Of a stretch of DNA of 64,000 bases, positions 26,582 through 36,093 are shown piece after piece; position 1 is the stretch's first letter, and every line of letters begins with the position of its first letter. This DNA comes from Shimia aestuarii (GTDB lineage Bacteria > Pseudomonadota > Alphaproteobacteria > Rhodobacterales > Rhodobacteraceae), in the NCBI RefSeq assembly GCF_900114635.1, contig NZ_FOTQ01000006.1, positions 124,001-188,000 on the forward strand. Reading direction: 5' to 3'. The translations under genes and the position numbers were made by a program. The notes beneath the pieces are model-generated. The model did no database searches and had not been told where the DNA came from. It was given only the letters and a program-made list of their open reading frames with translations.

Positions 26582-27860
26582 TATGAAACTATCCGAGAAT
26601 CCAAAACTCGCTGTAATCGGCCTCGGATACGTTGGGCTGCCCCTCGCCGTGGAATTCGGAAAGAAGTTCGAAACGGTGGGCTTTGACATTAACCCGGCTC
26701 GTGTCACGGAAATCAACAATGGGCAGGATAGAACCAAGGAAGTTTCGGAAGGCGAACTTCGCGATGCGATCTACTTGACGGCATCCGGTGAAGCAGAGCA
26801 TCTCAAGGACTGCACAATATTCATTGTGACCGTGCCTACACCTATCGACAGTTCGAATAGGCCTGATCTGACACCGTTGCACCGAGCATCGCAGACAGTT
26901 GGTAGCATGTTGAAGCCGGGTGACACGGTCATCTACGAGTCGACGGTATATCCTGGTGCGACCGAAGAGGTCTGTGTGCCGATCTTGGAAGCCGCATCCG
27001 GTCTTCGCTTTAATGAGGACTTTGTCGTGGGTTACTCACCGGAACGAATTAACCCCGGAGACACCGAGCGGCGGCTGCCAAATATTGTAAAGGTGACATC
27101 TGGATCGACTTTAGAGGCGGCTGAAAGAATAGATGCGCTGTACGCTTCGATCATTCCCGCGGGTACTCACAAGGCAGAGAGCATTCGGGTGGCTGAAGCG
27201 GCGAAAGTAATCGAGAACACGCAGCGCGATCTAAACATCGGTTTGATGAATGAACTGGCGATCATCTTCAACAAATTGAACATTGATACCGAAGCGGTTT
27301 TGGAGGCGGCCGGAACCAAATGGAATTTTCTACCATTCCGCCCGGGGCTTGTCGGCGGTCACTGCATCGGAGTCGACCCCTATTACCTCACTCACAAGGC
27401 TGAGGAGATTGGGTATTACCCGCAGATTATCTTGGCCGGCCGCCGCCTGAATGACGGGATGGGCGCCTATGTCGCCAACCAAATGGTCAAGGCGCTGATC
27501 CACCGACAAGTTCAGATCCGGGGGGCTAGGGTTTTAGTCCTCGGTTTGACATTCAAAGAAAACTGCCCGGATTTGAGAAATACGCGCGTGATCGATGCTA
27601 TCAAGGAACTCGAAGAGTTTGGCGTGGAAATCGATGTGCATGATCCTTGGGTTGATCCGAAAGAAGCACTGGACGAGTTCAACATCAAGATGGTTTCTCG
27701 CCCCGAACTGTCTTCTTACGACGGTATTCTACTGGCAGTGGCCCACAAGCAATTTCGGGACGCCGGGGCAGACGGCCTTCGCAAATTCGGCCGACCGGGC
27801 TGTGTGCTTTATGATTTGAAACATGTCCTGCCAGCCGCTGACAGCGATCTTCGGCTTTGA
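26571..27860 (+). CDS. Nucleotide-sugar 6-dehydrogenase, TviB/WbpA type
   Basis: NAD-dependent enzyme that oxidises C6 of a UDP-sugar, most likely UDP-GlcNAc, UDP-GalNAc or a related sugar, to the uronic acid. The 429-residue product has the NAD motif GLGYVGLP (17-24), the [12 protein letters not shown] region near 123, and the catalytic Cys265 in [11 protein letters not shown]. The [12 protein letters not shown] and [13 protein letters not shown] stretches place it with TviB/WbpA rather than Ugd. Together with the epimerase it supplies acidic precursors for the polysaccharide. It overlaps the epimerase gene by 11 nt. Confidence 0.88.
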   Translation: MTNDMKLSENPKLAVIGLGYVGLPLAVEFGKKFETVGFDINPARVTEINNGQDRTKEVSEGELRDAIYLTASGEAEHLKDCTIFIVTVPTPIDSSNRPDLTPLHRASQTVGSMLKPGDTVIYESTVYPGATEEVCVPILEAASGLRFNEDFVVGYSPERINPGDTERRLPNIVKVTSGSTLEAAERIDALYASIIPAGTHKAESIRVAEAAKVIENTQRDLNIGLMNELAIIFNKLNIDTEAVLEAAGTKWNFLPFRPGLVGGHCIGVDPYYLTHKAEEIGYYPQIILAGRRLNDGMGAYVANQMVKALIHRQVQIRGARVLVLGLTFKENCPDLRNTRVIDAIKELEEFGVEIDVHDPWVDPKEALDEFNIKMVSRPELSSYDGILLAVAHKQFRDAGADGLRKFGRPGCVLYDLKHVLPAADSDLRL

Positions 27861-28010
27861 CGTCAGAGAGGTCCAGGCCAACAGCGACAACGCTTCCGCG
27901 ATACCGGCCTCCTCTTATCTGGAGGAACCGTAGTCAGCACTTTTCATGTTAAACAAGTTGTAATCGCGTCGTCATTACGTCCGCCTTTTGTTCTCTGGAG
28001 GAGATCAAAT

Positions 28011-28043
28011 ATGCGGTCTTTTTTGGTGGCTCGAGTGTTGTGA
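28011..28043 (+). CDS. Possible 10-residue leader peptide
   Basis: A short frame MRFSL-like in length (reading MRSFLVARVL, then TGA) begins 7-10 nt after a strong ribosome site CTGGAGGAGA. It has no homologue that I recognise. I list it because such a good ribosome site is otherwise unexplained here and a hairpin follows 190 nt later. Confidence 0.2.
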   Translation: MRSFLVARVL

Positions 28044-28234
28044 AAGCTTTGCGATTGGAGACAGTGTTACTTGTATGTGCCGTACTCTGGCAGGCGAAAC
28101 AGACTGTTTTGTCTCAGTAGTCAGAAATGAGCATAATTTACTGGAATTCCTAAATGAATTGTGATCATCGTTCAGTTATGAACTTAGGCATTCAAAATCG
28201 TCTGAGTGTCACCGTATTGATATCTCGAGTTGGT

Positions 28235-28264
28235 GCTATCGCCAGTCTCGCTGCGGTAGCTTTT
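28235..28264 (+). terminator. Hairpin with short T run upstream of MarR gene
   Basis: GCTATCGCCAG and CTGCGGTAGC pair over about 10 bp (one wobble, one bulge) with a 5-nt loop, followed by TTTT. It ends 21 nt before the MarR start, so it may be an attenuator or the terminator of a transcript from the left. Confidence 0.4.
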
Positions 28265-28285
28265 ACCTGATACGACCGTCACTTC

Positions 28286-28678
28286 ATGTCCTCACAAAGA
28301 GAGCAACTGCAAAAAGATGTGCGTTTTCGCATTATGCGATTGCTTGCTAGTAATCCTAATACGAGCCAGCGCGCGCTGGCTCACGAGTTGGGCGTCAGTC
28401 TGGGTGCCGTAAACTACTGTCTCAAAGCTCTTATGGACAAAGGGCAACTAAAGGTTCGAAACTTTCGGGATTCAAATAAGAAGCTTCGCTACGCCTATGT
28501 CTTGACGCCAAAAGGCGTCGCGGAAAAAACGATCCTTACAAGCCGGTTTCTTCAGCGCAAACTGAAAGAATACGATGCGTTGAAAGCCGAAATCGAGAGC
28601 CTGCAAAATGAGTTGGAATTGGGGGCCGACATGGCTCCGGCTTCTGCAGCGCGAAGTGGGCTTGGGTCTCGCAAGTGA
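28286..28678 (+). CDS. MarR-family EPS-associated transcriptional regulator
   Basis: DNA-binding protein of 130 residues with a winged helix (about 14-75: RFRIMRLLASNPNTSQRAL, SLGAVNYCLKALMDKGQ) and a C-terminal coiled coil (about 85-112) for dimer formation. This matches the family described as MarR-type, EPS-associated, found in many EPS loci of Proteobacteria. It overlaps the next glycosyltransferase start (TGATG), so regulator and EPS gene are co-translated. The target promoter is unknown; it may regulate its own operon. Confidence 0.85.
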   Translation: MSSQREQLQKDVRFRIMRLLASNPNTSQRALAHELGVSLGAVNYCLKALMDKGQLKVRNFRDSNKKLRYAYVLTPKGVAEKTILTSRFLQRKLKEYDALKAEIESLQNELELGADMAPASAARSGLGSRK

Positions 28679-29820
28679 TGGCTGCACGTATGAACATCCT
28701 TTTTTCCGTTAATGCCGCCTGGAATATTTGGAACTTCCGGAGGCCGCTGGTGGAGGCGTTGATCGCTGACGGGCACAAAGTGACAATCCTTGCGCCGAGG
28801 GACGACTCTGCGCCGAGGCTTGAAGCTCTGGGTTGTGCCGTCCGCCATCTTGAGATGGATGTTAAGGGGCTTAATCCCCTTCAAGATTTCAAGCTTTTGA
28901 TGCGCTTGCGCCAGCATTTTCGAGAGCTTCGGCCCGACGCGGTACTGAGTTTCACAATTAAGAACAACATTTTCGGTGCGATTGCTGCCAAATCCGAAAA
29001 AATCGCCTTTATTCCCAATGTGACTGGGCTGGGTACGGCTTTTCTTTCGCGGGGAATCCTCGAAATGGTGGCGGTCACGCTGTACAAACGAGCGTTCCGG
29101 AATCTCCCGGTCATCTTCTTTCAGAATGAGGATGATCGGAGCCTGTTTGTTGAGCGCGGCCTCGTGGCGGTAGATCAAGCGAGGTGCCTGCCAGGTTCGG
29201 GTATCGACCTCGACCGGTTCGCGGCGGCCCCATACCCATTGGAGCACGGCGCGCCGGTCTTCCTGATGATTGCTCGGCTGCTTCGCGACAAGGGGGTTCT
29301 GGAATACGTCGACGCAGCGCGCCGGTTGAAATCGGTTCATAGCCAGGCGCGCTTCCAAATCCTTGGCGCGACGGACGCCGAGAACCGGACCGCAATAGAT
29401 AGGGCAACCGTTGAGGGCTGGGAGCGAGAAGGTGTGATCGAGTACCTCGGAACGGTGGAGGATGTCCGGCCAATGATTGAGAAGGCGCATTGCGTTGTGC
29501 TGCCTTCCTATCGAGAGGGGGCTCCGCGGACACTTATCGAGGCAGCCGCCATGGCCCGCCCACTCATCTCGACCGATGTTCCGGGGTGTCGTGCGGTGGT
29601 GGACGATGGAATCACTGGCTTTCTTTGCGAGGTACGAAGTGCCGAGAGTCTGGCAGCTGCCTGTGAGTCGTTTATCGCTCTTTCGCATGAGGCGCGCGTG
29701 GCATTGGGGTGCGCCGGGCGTCAGAAAATGGAGAACGAGTTTGCCCAGAGCATTGTCGTCGATGCCTATCGCCGCGCGCTCCAAGATCTGGCACGCAAGA
29801 CAACCGATGTGGCAGCGTGA
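28678..29820 (+). CDS. GT4-family glycosyltransferase
   Basis: Retaining sugar transferase of 380 residues with the GT-B fold. The N-terminal half begins MNILFSVNAAWNIWNFR, and the C-terminal half has the nucleotide-sugar binding pattern PSYREGAPRTLIEAAAMARP, with the family EX7E pair, near 275-295. Other starts are GTG at 28675 and ATG at 28690; the ATG at 28678 overlaps the MarR stop. It probably adds one sugar of the EPS repeat unit in the cytoplasm. Donor and acceptor are not known. Confidence 0.85.
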   Translation: MAARMNILFSVNAAWNIWNFRRPLVEALIADGHKVTILAPRDDSAPRLEALGCAVRHLEMDVKGLNPLQDFKLLMRLRQHFRELRPDAVLSFTIKNNIFGAIAAKSEKIAFIPNVTGLGTAFLSRGILEMVAVTLYKRAFRNLPVIFFQNEDDRSLFVERGLVAVDQARCLPGSGIDLDRFAAAPYPLEHGAPVFLMIARLLRDKGVLEYVDAARRLKSVHSQARFQILGATDAENRTAIDRATVEGWEREGVIEYLGTVEDVRPMIEKAHCVVLPSYREGAPRTLIEAAAMARPLISTDVPGCRAVVDDGITGFLCEVRSAESLAAACESFIALSHEARVALGCAGRQKMENEFAQSIVVDAYRRALQDLARKTTDVAA

Positions 29821-30028
29821 TAGGGCAGTCAAGAAGAAAGAAACAAATCAGAATGCAGTGCTCCGGCGGTGCAAGGCGCGACGGTTTGTTGTTGCGTGGG
29901 AAAGGTCAACTTTCGCGACTAACAGCGCACTGCGTGTGCACCTCTCGGCAAATTCAGGACGGGGCGCGGCCATTTTCCTTCGATAAGATAAAGTTGTTAT
30001 CGCCGACTCCTTAATTCGGCTTCTGACC

Positions 30029-30811
30029 ATGGATACGGCCTTTTTTGTTGTCTCAAAATTGCTTGGAATGGTTCTTCAGCTGGAGACATGGTTTCTAGGC
30101 CTAGCCGTGTTGGCTTTCTGGGCGAGTCTGCGCGGCCGGTTACGGATTGCGCAGTTCGCGTCGGCCTTATTGGCTTTGTTGATCCTCGGGATTGGACTTC
30201 TTCCAATCGGAGATGTCCTTTTACATCCGCTCGAGACAAGATTTCCCGTCAGAGAGGACTTGAGCAGGGTGAATGGGATCGTAGTACTCGGCGGAGGAGA
30301 GGACGTACCGGCCAGTCGGCGATCGGGGCAGCCGCAACTCGGGGAGGGCGGAGATCGCTATGTTGCTGCCATAGCGCTCGCAAAAAGCTACCCTGAAGCG
30401 CGCCTGCTTTTTGCAGGTGGGAGTGGTCGGCTGAGAGACATGGTCGATAACGATGTTTCGGAAGCGGACATCGCAACAGAGGTATTCCGGACACATGGAA
30501 TTGCGAAGCAACGCATTCTTTTTGAGAACCAGTCTCGGAACACCGCTGAGAATGCTCGTCTGAGCCATGCTCTGGTGAAGCCGAAGAAGGGTGACAGATG
30601 GGTTCTGATAACAAGCGCTTTTCACATGCCGCGCGCCGTAGCCAGTTTCAAAGCGGCTGGCTGGCATGAGATCGCTCCGTTCCCCGTAGATTTCCGGACA
30701 CGGCGCTGGCGTGATGGGCTCGGTTGGAATTTCAGTCGGAATTTGGGTGTGACGAATTTGGCTCTGAGAGAATGGGCCGGACGAGCTGCCTATTCCTTGG
30801 CTGGGCGATGA
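30029..30811 (+). CDS. YdcF/ElyC-type DUF218 envelope protein
   Basis: Inner-membrane protein of 260 residues with two N-terminal membrane segments (about 10-60) and a periplasmic DUF218 domain: IVVLGGGEDV, FAGGSGRL, NTAENARLSH and LITSAFHMPRAVASF. It is longer and closer to E. coli ElyC/YdcF than the protein at 13203-13841. ElyC is implicated in peptidoglycan and lipid-carrier metabolism, so a role in undecaprenyl-linked EPS precursors is plausible but unproven. It stands between a GT4 gene and the ABC exporter with gaps of about 200 and 160 nt. Confidence 0.85.
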   Translation: MDTAFFVVSKLLGMVLQLETWFLGLAVLAFWASLRGRLRIAQFASALLALLILGIGLLPIGDVLLHPLETRFPVREDLSRVNGIVVLGGGEDVPASRRSGQPQLGEGGDRYVAAIALAKSYPEARLLFAGGSGRLRDMVDNDVSEADIATEVFRTHGIAKQRILFENQSRNTAENARLSHALVKPKKGDRWVLITSAFHMPRAVASFKAAGWHEIAPFPVDFRTRRWRDGLGWNFSRNLGVTNLALREWAGRAAYSLAGR

Positions 30812-30971
30812 AGGCGTGCAACGTCCATGCAACGTGCAACGATAGATATGCGCGCGGGAAGTCGCTTCTTCCTGCATTAGAAGTTGGTTGCTGAGGCGTG
30901 TGGATGTTGGGGGCAAGGCAATTGAGCAATCTGCTGAGGCGAATGGAAATTTCAAGATCAAGGGATCTCAC

Positions 30972-32828
30972 ATGAGCGGGCCATCGAATAGGTTTTCAGG
31001 TCGCGGTTTCGATTTCTCGCTTTGGCGACGCGGCATCTCGCTGCTGGATTCACGGGAGCGTCGCGCGGCTTGGCTTGTATTAGGGGTTGTCATCCTTTCC
31101 GCGATTAGCGCTGCCGTGATGGTCGGGTCGATCCTGCCATTTCTCACAGTTTTGTCGGATCCTTCGCGCATTGTGAGTAATTCGCAGTTGGCTTGGGCAT
31201 ATGAGAGGTTCAGCTTCTCTTCGCAGTATCAGTTTATTATTGCGCTTGGTGTAGCCAGCATTGCGATGATCGTGTTGGCCAACGCAATGCAGATGCTGCG
31301 CGTCTATGTGGTGTCTAGATACACAATGATGCGAAACCATAGCATCAGCCACCGTCTGCTGGCGCATTATTTGCATCAGCCCTACGAGTTCTTTTTAGCC
31401 TCCAATTCAAGCGACTTGAGCTCTCGGATCCTGCAGGAAAGTACACAGGTTGTGCAGTTTTTCCTGCGCCCGGCTACAGAAGTCATCTCTGCCGTGTTCA
31501 CGTTGGTGATGGTTCTCTCGGTTGTCATCTGGGTTGATCCTATCATTGCGTTTCTTGCGATAGCGATTTTAGGCTCTGCGTTTGTCCTGGCGCTTCTTTT
31601 GAGCAGTCGACGTCTGAGCAAACTGGGAAATGACCGAAATGCTGCCAACAAAGAACGGTTCAAAGTAGCTGGAGAGGCACTAACCGGGATCAAGGACATC
31701 AAACTTCTGGATAGTGAACATGTGTTCCTATCACGCTTTGACAGGCATTCATTGAGGATGGCCCATTCCAATGTCGATAAGAATGTACTGACCCAACTTC
31801 CACCCTATTTGATTCAGACAATAATGTTCTCAGGGGTAATTCTGATGTGCATGCTGATGCTGGATCCCGACGCAGCCGATCCTGCCGGAGAAATCAAAAA
31901 TCTAGTGCCGACTCTGGGCGTCCTTGGCCTTGCTGCGCAACGATTAATGCCCGAACTTAGCCGTCTGTTTTCAAATGTCGGCCTGTTGCGGTATGGACGC
32001 GCCGCAGTTGACGCCGTGTATGAAGGGATGCGTGTTGGTTCGGATGACCCAAGCGGTGAAGAGGACGGGGGAGAATTGCTGCCTTTCCGCAGCGAATTAG
32101 TGTTGGACAAGATAGGCTATCGGTATCCCAATGCTGAGCACGCGGGGTTGGAAGGAGTGTCTCTGAAGGTTCGCGCCGGCGAGCGGATCGGGGTTGTGGG
32201 GACCAGCGGTGCGGGAAAAACCACGTTGGCAGACGTATTGCTGGGTCTCCTAAGGCCGGAGACTGGCGAACTTCGAGTCGACGGTAGACCTGTTACCGAA
32301 GGCCGCCTGCCTGCCTGGCGCCGCACAGTGGGCTATGTTCCGCAGGACATATACCTGCTTGATGCCAGCGTGGCAGAGAATATTGCCTTCGGTCTCCCGC
32401 CCAGAAAGATTGATCGCTCTCGGGTCGAGGCGGCAGCTCGGCTTGCGCAACTAGATGCATTCGTAAAAAGCGACTTGCCGCAGGGCTATGACACACTGAT
32501 TGGTGAGCGTGGGTTGCGATTATCGGGTGGGCAGCGTCAGCGGATTGGGATCGCGCGCGCGCTCTATCGCGATGCCGATTTGATTGTATTCGACGAAGCG
32601 ACCTCTGCGCTCGACAATGTGACAGAAAAAGAAGTGATGGCGGCCACAGATGGGTTGCCTGGTGAAAAGACCGTAATGCTGATCGCACACCGTCTCAGCA
32701 CGGTGCGCGGCTGTGATCGGATTCTTGTACTGGATGATGGTCGTGTCGCAGGTTTCGATACTTGGGAGTGTTTGGAGGCTGATAACGCAATATTCCGAAA
32801 GCTGATTCATGCCGAGGGACATTCCTAA
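30972..32828 (+). CDS. ABC exporter, fused membrane and ATPase domains (MsbA/PglK-like)
   Basis: Half-transporter of 618 residues, expected to work as a dimer that flips a lipid-linked saccharide or lipid across the inner membrane. Six membrane helices lie in about 25-320. The ATPase half has Walker A GTSGAGKTTL near 415, signature LSGGQRQRIGIARALYR near 519, and Walker B ADLIVFDEATSALD near 539. The ATG at 30972 is used; an earlier in-frame ATG at 30888 would add 28 unlikely residues. No Wzx flippase is present in the window, so this protein may be the translocator for the EPS unit. An unrelated lipid exporter is the alternative. Confidence 0.88.
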   Translation: MSGPSNRFSGRGFDFSLWRRGISLLDSRERRAAWLVLGVVILSAISAAVMVGSILPFLTVLSDPSRIVSNSQLAWAYERFSFSSQYQFIIALGVASIAMIVLANAMQMLRVYVVSRYTMMRNHSISHRLLAHYLHQPYEFFLASNSSDLSSRILQESTQVVQFFLRPATEVISAVFTLVMVLSVVIWVDPIIAFLAIAILGSAFVLALLLSSRRLSKLGNDRNAANKERFKVAGEALTGIKDIKLLDSEHVFLSRFDRHSLRMAHSNVDKNVLTQLPPYLIQTIMFSGVILMCMLMLDPDAADPAGEIKNLVPTLGVLGLAAQRLMPELSRLFSNVGLLRYGRAAVDAVYEGMRVGSDDPSGEEDGGELLPFRSELVLDKIGYRYPNAEHAGLEGVSLKVRAGERIGVVGTSGAGKTTLADVLLGLLRPETGELRVDGRPVTEGRLPAWRRTVGYVPQDIYLLDASVAENIAFGLPPRKIDRSRVEAAARLAQLDAFVKSDLPQGYDTLIGERGLRLSGGQRQRIGIARALYRDADLIVFDEATSALDNVTEKEVMAATDGLPGEKTVMLIAHRLSTVRGCDRILVLDDGRVAGFDTWECLEADNAIFRKLIHAEGHS

Positions 32829-32940
32829 GTGGCATCGCGGTGATCGGTTATGTGCAAATGAGTGGGCCGTCAGGTCCTATTAGGCTATTCTCAATGCGAG
32901 CGATGGAAAACTTCGTTGAGCTCATTGGAAACACACTTAT

Positions 32941-33858
32941 TTGGAGACTGCATTGACGAACGTGGCATTGACAGACAGATTCAGAGACCGCTTGATCCGG
33001 TATCAAGAGGAACACAGGCGCCGCAACATTCCGCAGCCGAGCTTCTACGTAAAGTTGGCAGAGCGGAAACGACTGGCTGATCGAGTGCGTCGATTGCGAG
33101 GCATCGGCGATGAACCCATTCGCGAAATGGCTACGAAAATTGGTCAAAAAGCAGTTGCCCAAAAGGCTGGCGTTTACACTGCTGAAATATACCAAGGTCC
33201 ATTTACCAGTCTTTCAGAATTTGAACTCAATGCTTTGCCCAACAGATTTGTTATCAAACCAATTGTTGGTTCGGGTTCAAACGGGGTGTTTTTACTGGAG
33301 AAGAGAGATGGGTTGCTATTTGATATCGTCTCAAAAAAAAGTTATCCGCCTGACTTGAACAGCTTGCATTCAGCAGGGCTTTCGAGGTTCGAAGGCTGTC
33401 CTCTAATTGCAGAAGAGCTTATCGGAATAGATGGCCTTCCATCCGTGGATTGGAAAGTTTTTGCCTTCTTTGGGGAAATTGGCTTTATCCGGCAAATGGA
33501 CTTAAGGAACCCCCAAAAATGCTACAAAATGTGGTCATCAAAAGGCCAGGATTTAGGAAAAATAGACAAGTACAGTTTGGAGTACAATTCGGCTTTGCCT
33601 CCTCCCAACGACTTTGAGGCACTTGTTAACGCAGCCAGGGCGGTTTCGCTGAGTATTAATACGCCCTTTGTAAGGGTGGACCTTTATGAGTCAAAGAGAG
33701 GTCCAAGCCTTGGAGAGGTAACATTTGCACCAGGAAGTCTATGGAAACACACATATCTTCAGATATTCACTCCAGAATGGGACAGAAAACTAGGAGAGAT
33801 GTGGGAGGAGGCGCAGGCGCGGCTCATCGAGCGGGTGGGAGATAATTACATTCCGTAA
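32941..33858 (+). CDS. TupA-like ATP-grasp protein
   Basis: Cytoplasmic ligase-type protein of 305 residues. It resembles the ATP-grasp group typified by TupA of teichuronopeptide synthesis, with the ATP-binding segment FVIKPIVGSGSNGVFLL (about 100-116), VDWKVFAFFGEIGFI, and a C-terminal metal-site stretch VRVDLYESKRG and GEVTFAPGS. TupA-like proteins are thought to join amino acids to uronic-acid polymers. Base composition is AT-richer than the surrounding genes, as is the next gene. It fits modification of the acidic sugars made by the epimerase and dehydrogenase. A generic ATP-grasp role is also possible. Confidence 0.7.
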   Translation: METALTNVALTDRFRDRLIRYQEEHRRRNIPQPSFYVKLAERKRLADRVRRLRGIGDEPIREMATKIGQKAVAQKAGVYTAEIYQGPFTSLSEFELNALPNRFVIKPIVGSGSNGVFLLEKRDGLLFDIVSKKSYPPDLNSLHSAGLSRFEGCPLIAEELIGIDGLPSVDWKVFAFFGEIGFIRQMDLRNPQKCYKMWSSKGQDLGKIDKYSLEYNSALPPPNDFEALVNAARAVSLSINTPFVRVDLYESKRGPSLGEVTFAPGSLWKHTYLQIFTPEWDRKLGEMWEEAQARLIERVGDNYIP

Positions 33859-34118
33859 GGATTACAGGTCTTGTTTCGGAGCGCCGCGCCACCCTTTTTT
33901 GATCCGGTGTGTTCATTTCGAAAATTTCCGTCCTTGGGATTGACGAGTCCAGTGCCACCGTGAACGCAGGACCCTTTTCGGTGTGGCATCACGATAATTG
34001 GTGCTGTGGCCGCCAGTGGATATATCATTTAGACAAAACGGACTGAGATCTGCGCGTTCAATTTGGATCTTTGTCCTGAATAGCCGCTGCGTCGCGGTCT
34101 TAACGCAGGGAGAAGAGA

Positions 34119-35021
34119 ATGAGCACTCGGGAACTTCTAAAGCGGATAATCCCGCTTTCGGTTAGAAATCTTAGGCGATTGAATCGCCGAGATATCAAGG
34201 ATATCCCCCTAAATTGGAGATACCGGTGGATATATTTTCGCACGCGGAAAACTGGGACTTTGTATTTCTACCCCTACCTACCCCAATCTGTTCGTGCTGC
34301 CATTTTCAAGATATGTTGCGTAAGAGGTTGGCGAATGAAGGAATCCGAAGGGCAAAATCGGCCAGTATTTTTCTGGCCTGATCGTGCATCTCCTTACGAA
34401 AACCCAATTCCGGAGGCAATTAACGGGCGATGCTTGAATATAGATAAGGATTTCATATCAGCCGCCTTTGAAAATGTATTTGGGTATCGGATTCTCGTGA
34501 ATCCAAAGGCGACCGAAACTCCCTATGTTAGGAAGTCATTAAGGAACGCCGCGCACGACGGTATTGTCATTGAGAAACCAACAAAAGTTGAAGAAGGCTA
34601 CGTGTATCAACGCCTGATCGACAACAGGATCAACGATGAGGAAATTGAAGATCTCAGGTTGATTTTTATCGGAGAGATATTGCCTCAATTTTACAGGAGA
34701 ACCCGGCTTACTGACAAGCGGTTTAAGAACGTCGATACTGGCGTATATCTGGAGCGCACCCTTTCATACTTTGCACAAGCTGAAATTGACTTAGTTGGAG
34801 AGCTTTGTAGAAAGGTGGGCTTGGATTACGGTGAGGTGGACGTCCTTCGCGACCGCGTCGATGGTAAGATCTATGTTGTGGATGTGAATAGGACACCCTT
34901 TGGGCCACCTAGGAAAATTTCACGTGCTGATGAAGTAGCTGCTGTGAAAATGATGGGCGAGTTTTTTTCACAGACATTCAATATAGAAAAGTATTCACGG
35001 TATAGATCTGAGAGCGATTAG
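34119..35021 (+). CDS. ATP-grasp-like protein, unknown substrate
   Basis: I do not recognise a named family for this 300-residue protein. The C-terminal half reads as an ATP-grasp fold: HDGIVIEKPTKVEEGYVYQR near 147, a DLRLIFIGEILP strand, and a metal-binding end GEVDVLRD with VVDVNRTPFGPP near 250. The N-terminal part is basic. It follows the TupA-like gene after 260 nt, is similarly AT-rich, and precedes sulfotransferases. Ligation of an amino acid or small acid to the polysaccharide is an inference. Confidence 0.55.
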   Translation: MSTRELLKRIIPLSVRNLRRLNRRDIKDIPLNWRYRWIYFRTRKTGTLYFYPYLPQSVRAAIFKICCVRGWRMKESEGQNRPVFFWPDRASPYENPIPEAINGRCLNIDKDFISAAFENVFGYRILVNPKATETPYVRKSLRNAAHDGIVIEKPTKVEEGYVYQRLIDNRINDEEIEDLRLIFIGEILPQFYRRTRLTDKRFKNVDTGVYLERTLSYFAQAEIDLVGELCRKVGLDYGEVDVLRDRVDGKIYVVDVNRTPFGPPRKISRADEVAAVKMMGEFFSQTFNIEKYSRYRSESD

Positions 35022-35079
35022 ATGAGGATCAGAAGAACCTTTGTCATTGCGCTTTTTCGGGCTTTTCTAAGGTCATAAA

Positions 35080-35883
35080 ATGAGATCTGTTTTCGCCACC
35101 AATTTTGCCTCCCGACCCGTCGTGGTCCTGGGCATGCATAAGTCCGGAACCACGCTGATCGCCGAAACCCTTCATCGCAGCGGCATTCCGATGATTGGAA
35201 CTGAGCTCGACGCAGGCTATGATGATGGGAATAAGATGGAGCGCGACGAAACCCGCGCGCTCAACATGGAGCTACTGGGGGACAACGGCAGACAAAGCCT
35301 GCGGGTTATTCAACCCCTTGCGCCAGGGAACGTGACTTCTGCGCAAAGGGATCAGGCCAGGGCAGTCATTGACGCAGTTGGGCTTGACGTTTGGGGATTC
35401 AAAGATCCGCGTACTCTCCTCACGTTTGGTTTTTGGCAGGATGTTCTGGAGGATCCTATCCTAGTAGGCATCTTCCGAAATCCTGTAGAAGTGTTCGGCC
35501 ACTATTTGCGCCGAGCTGGTCGGCGTTGGATCAGTCGCGACCCGACTTTCCTTCCAGATGCTCTTCGGGCTTGGTGTGTATACAACAACCATTTGCTGGA
35601 CTTGAAGCGCAAGCATCCGCAAATGTTGCTACTGGAATACGCCGAATTCATGACCTCCGAATTGGGCTTGCAACGCATGGCCATACATCTAGGGCGCCCT
35701 TTGGCGGATTGTAGACAACCCGCTATGCGCCGAGCGGTGGCGATACCGACAACCGATTATCGTTTGGCAAAGCTAGTCGTTCGCTTGCGCGACAGGCTGA
35801 ATCCGGATCAGATTTATAATCAATTGAAGGATGCAAGTGCTGATCCTTTCGACGCTCGGACGGCGACCAGGAGTGTTTCATAG
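35080..35883 (+). CDS. Sulfotransferase-family protein
   Basis: Predicted PAPS-dependent sulfotransferase of 267 residues. The 5'-phosphosulfate loop is LGMHKSGTTL (about 18-27) and the 3'-phosphate site is GIFRNPVEVFGHYLRR (about 128-143). Sulfotransferases of this type occur in marine bacterial EPS loci and sulfate sugar hydroxyls or amines. It is the first of three in the locus (others at 36094 and 43649). There is a 58-nt gap after the ATP-grasp gene. Confidence 0.8.
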   Translation: MRSVFATNFASRPVVVLGMHKSGTTLIAETLHRSGIPMIGTELDAGYDDGNKMERDETRALNMELLGDNGRQSLRVIQPLAPGNVTSAQRDQARAVIDAVGLDVWGFKDPRTLLTFGFWQDVLEDPILVGIFRNPVEVFGHYLRRAGRRWISRDPTFLPDALRAWCVYNNHLLDLKRKHPQMLLLEYAEFMTSELGLQRMAIHLGRPLADCRQPAMRRAVAIPTTDYRLAKLVVRLRDRLNPDQIYNQLKDASADPFDARTATRSVS

Positions 35884-36093
35884 TTTGAAGCAGGCAAAAA
35901 AAGCCGTCGAGAATCTACTCTTGGTGAAACCTATCAGATGAGTACCAAAAGCGCATACGTAGGCAGACAGTTCGGAAGGCCATTCGACATTCGGAGCGAA
36001 GGTTTCGGGCGCCGCCAGGCTGATTATTATTTTTTGATCAGGATTTTCGCCGCACGGTTCGCAATGCTGTGCTAATCCCTAGGAGACCAAACT

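Larger units (their letters stand above)
27861..28285 (+). other. 425-bp intergenic region before the MarR regulator
   Basis: It contains a small CTCC/GGAG hairpin near 27910-27928, a possible 10-codon leader at 28011, and a hairpin with a short T run at 28235-28264. This layout would suit attenuation of the downstream regulator and EPS genes, but no trans-acting factor is visible. Confidence 0.4.

Noticed and set aside
28552-29832. 426-codon minus-strand reading opposite the GT4 gene.
   Set aside because: Shadow of a clear glycosyltransferase; no motifs of its own.
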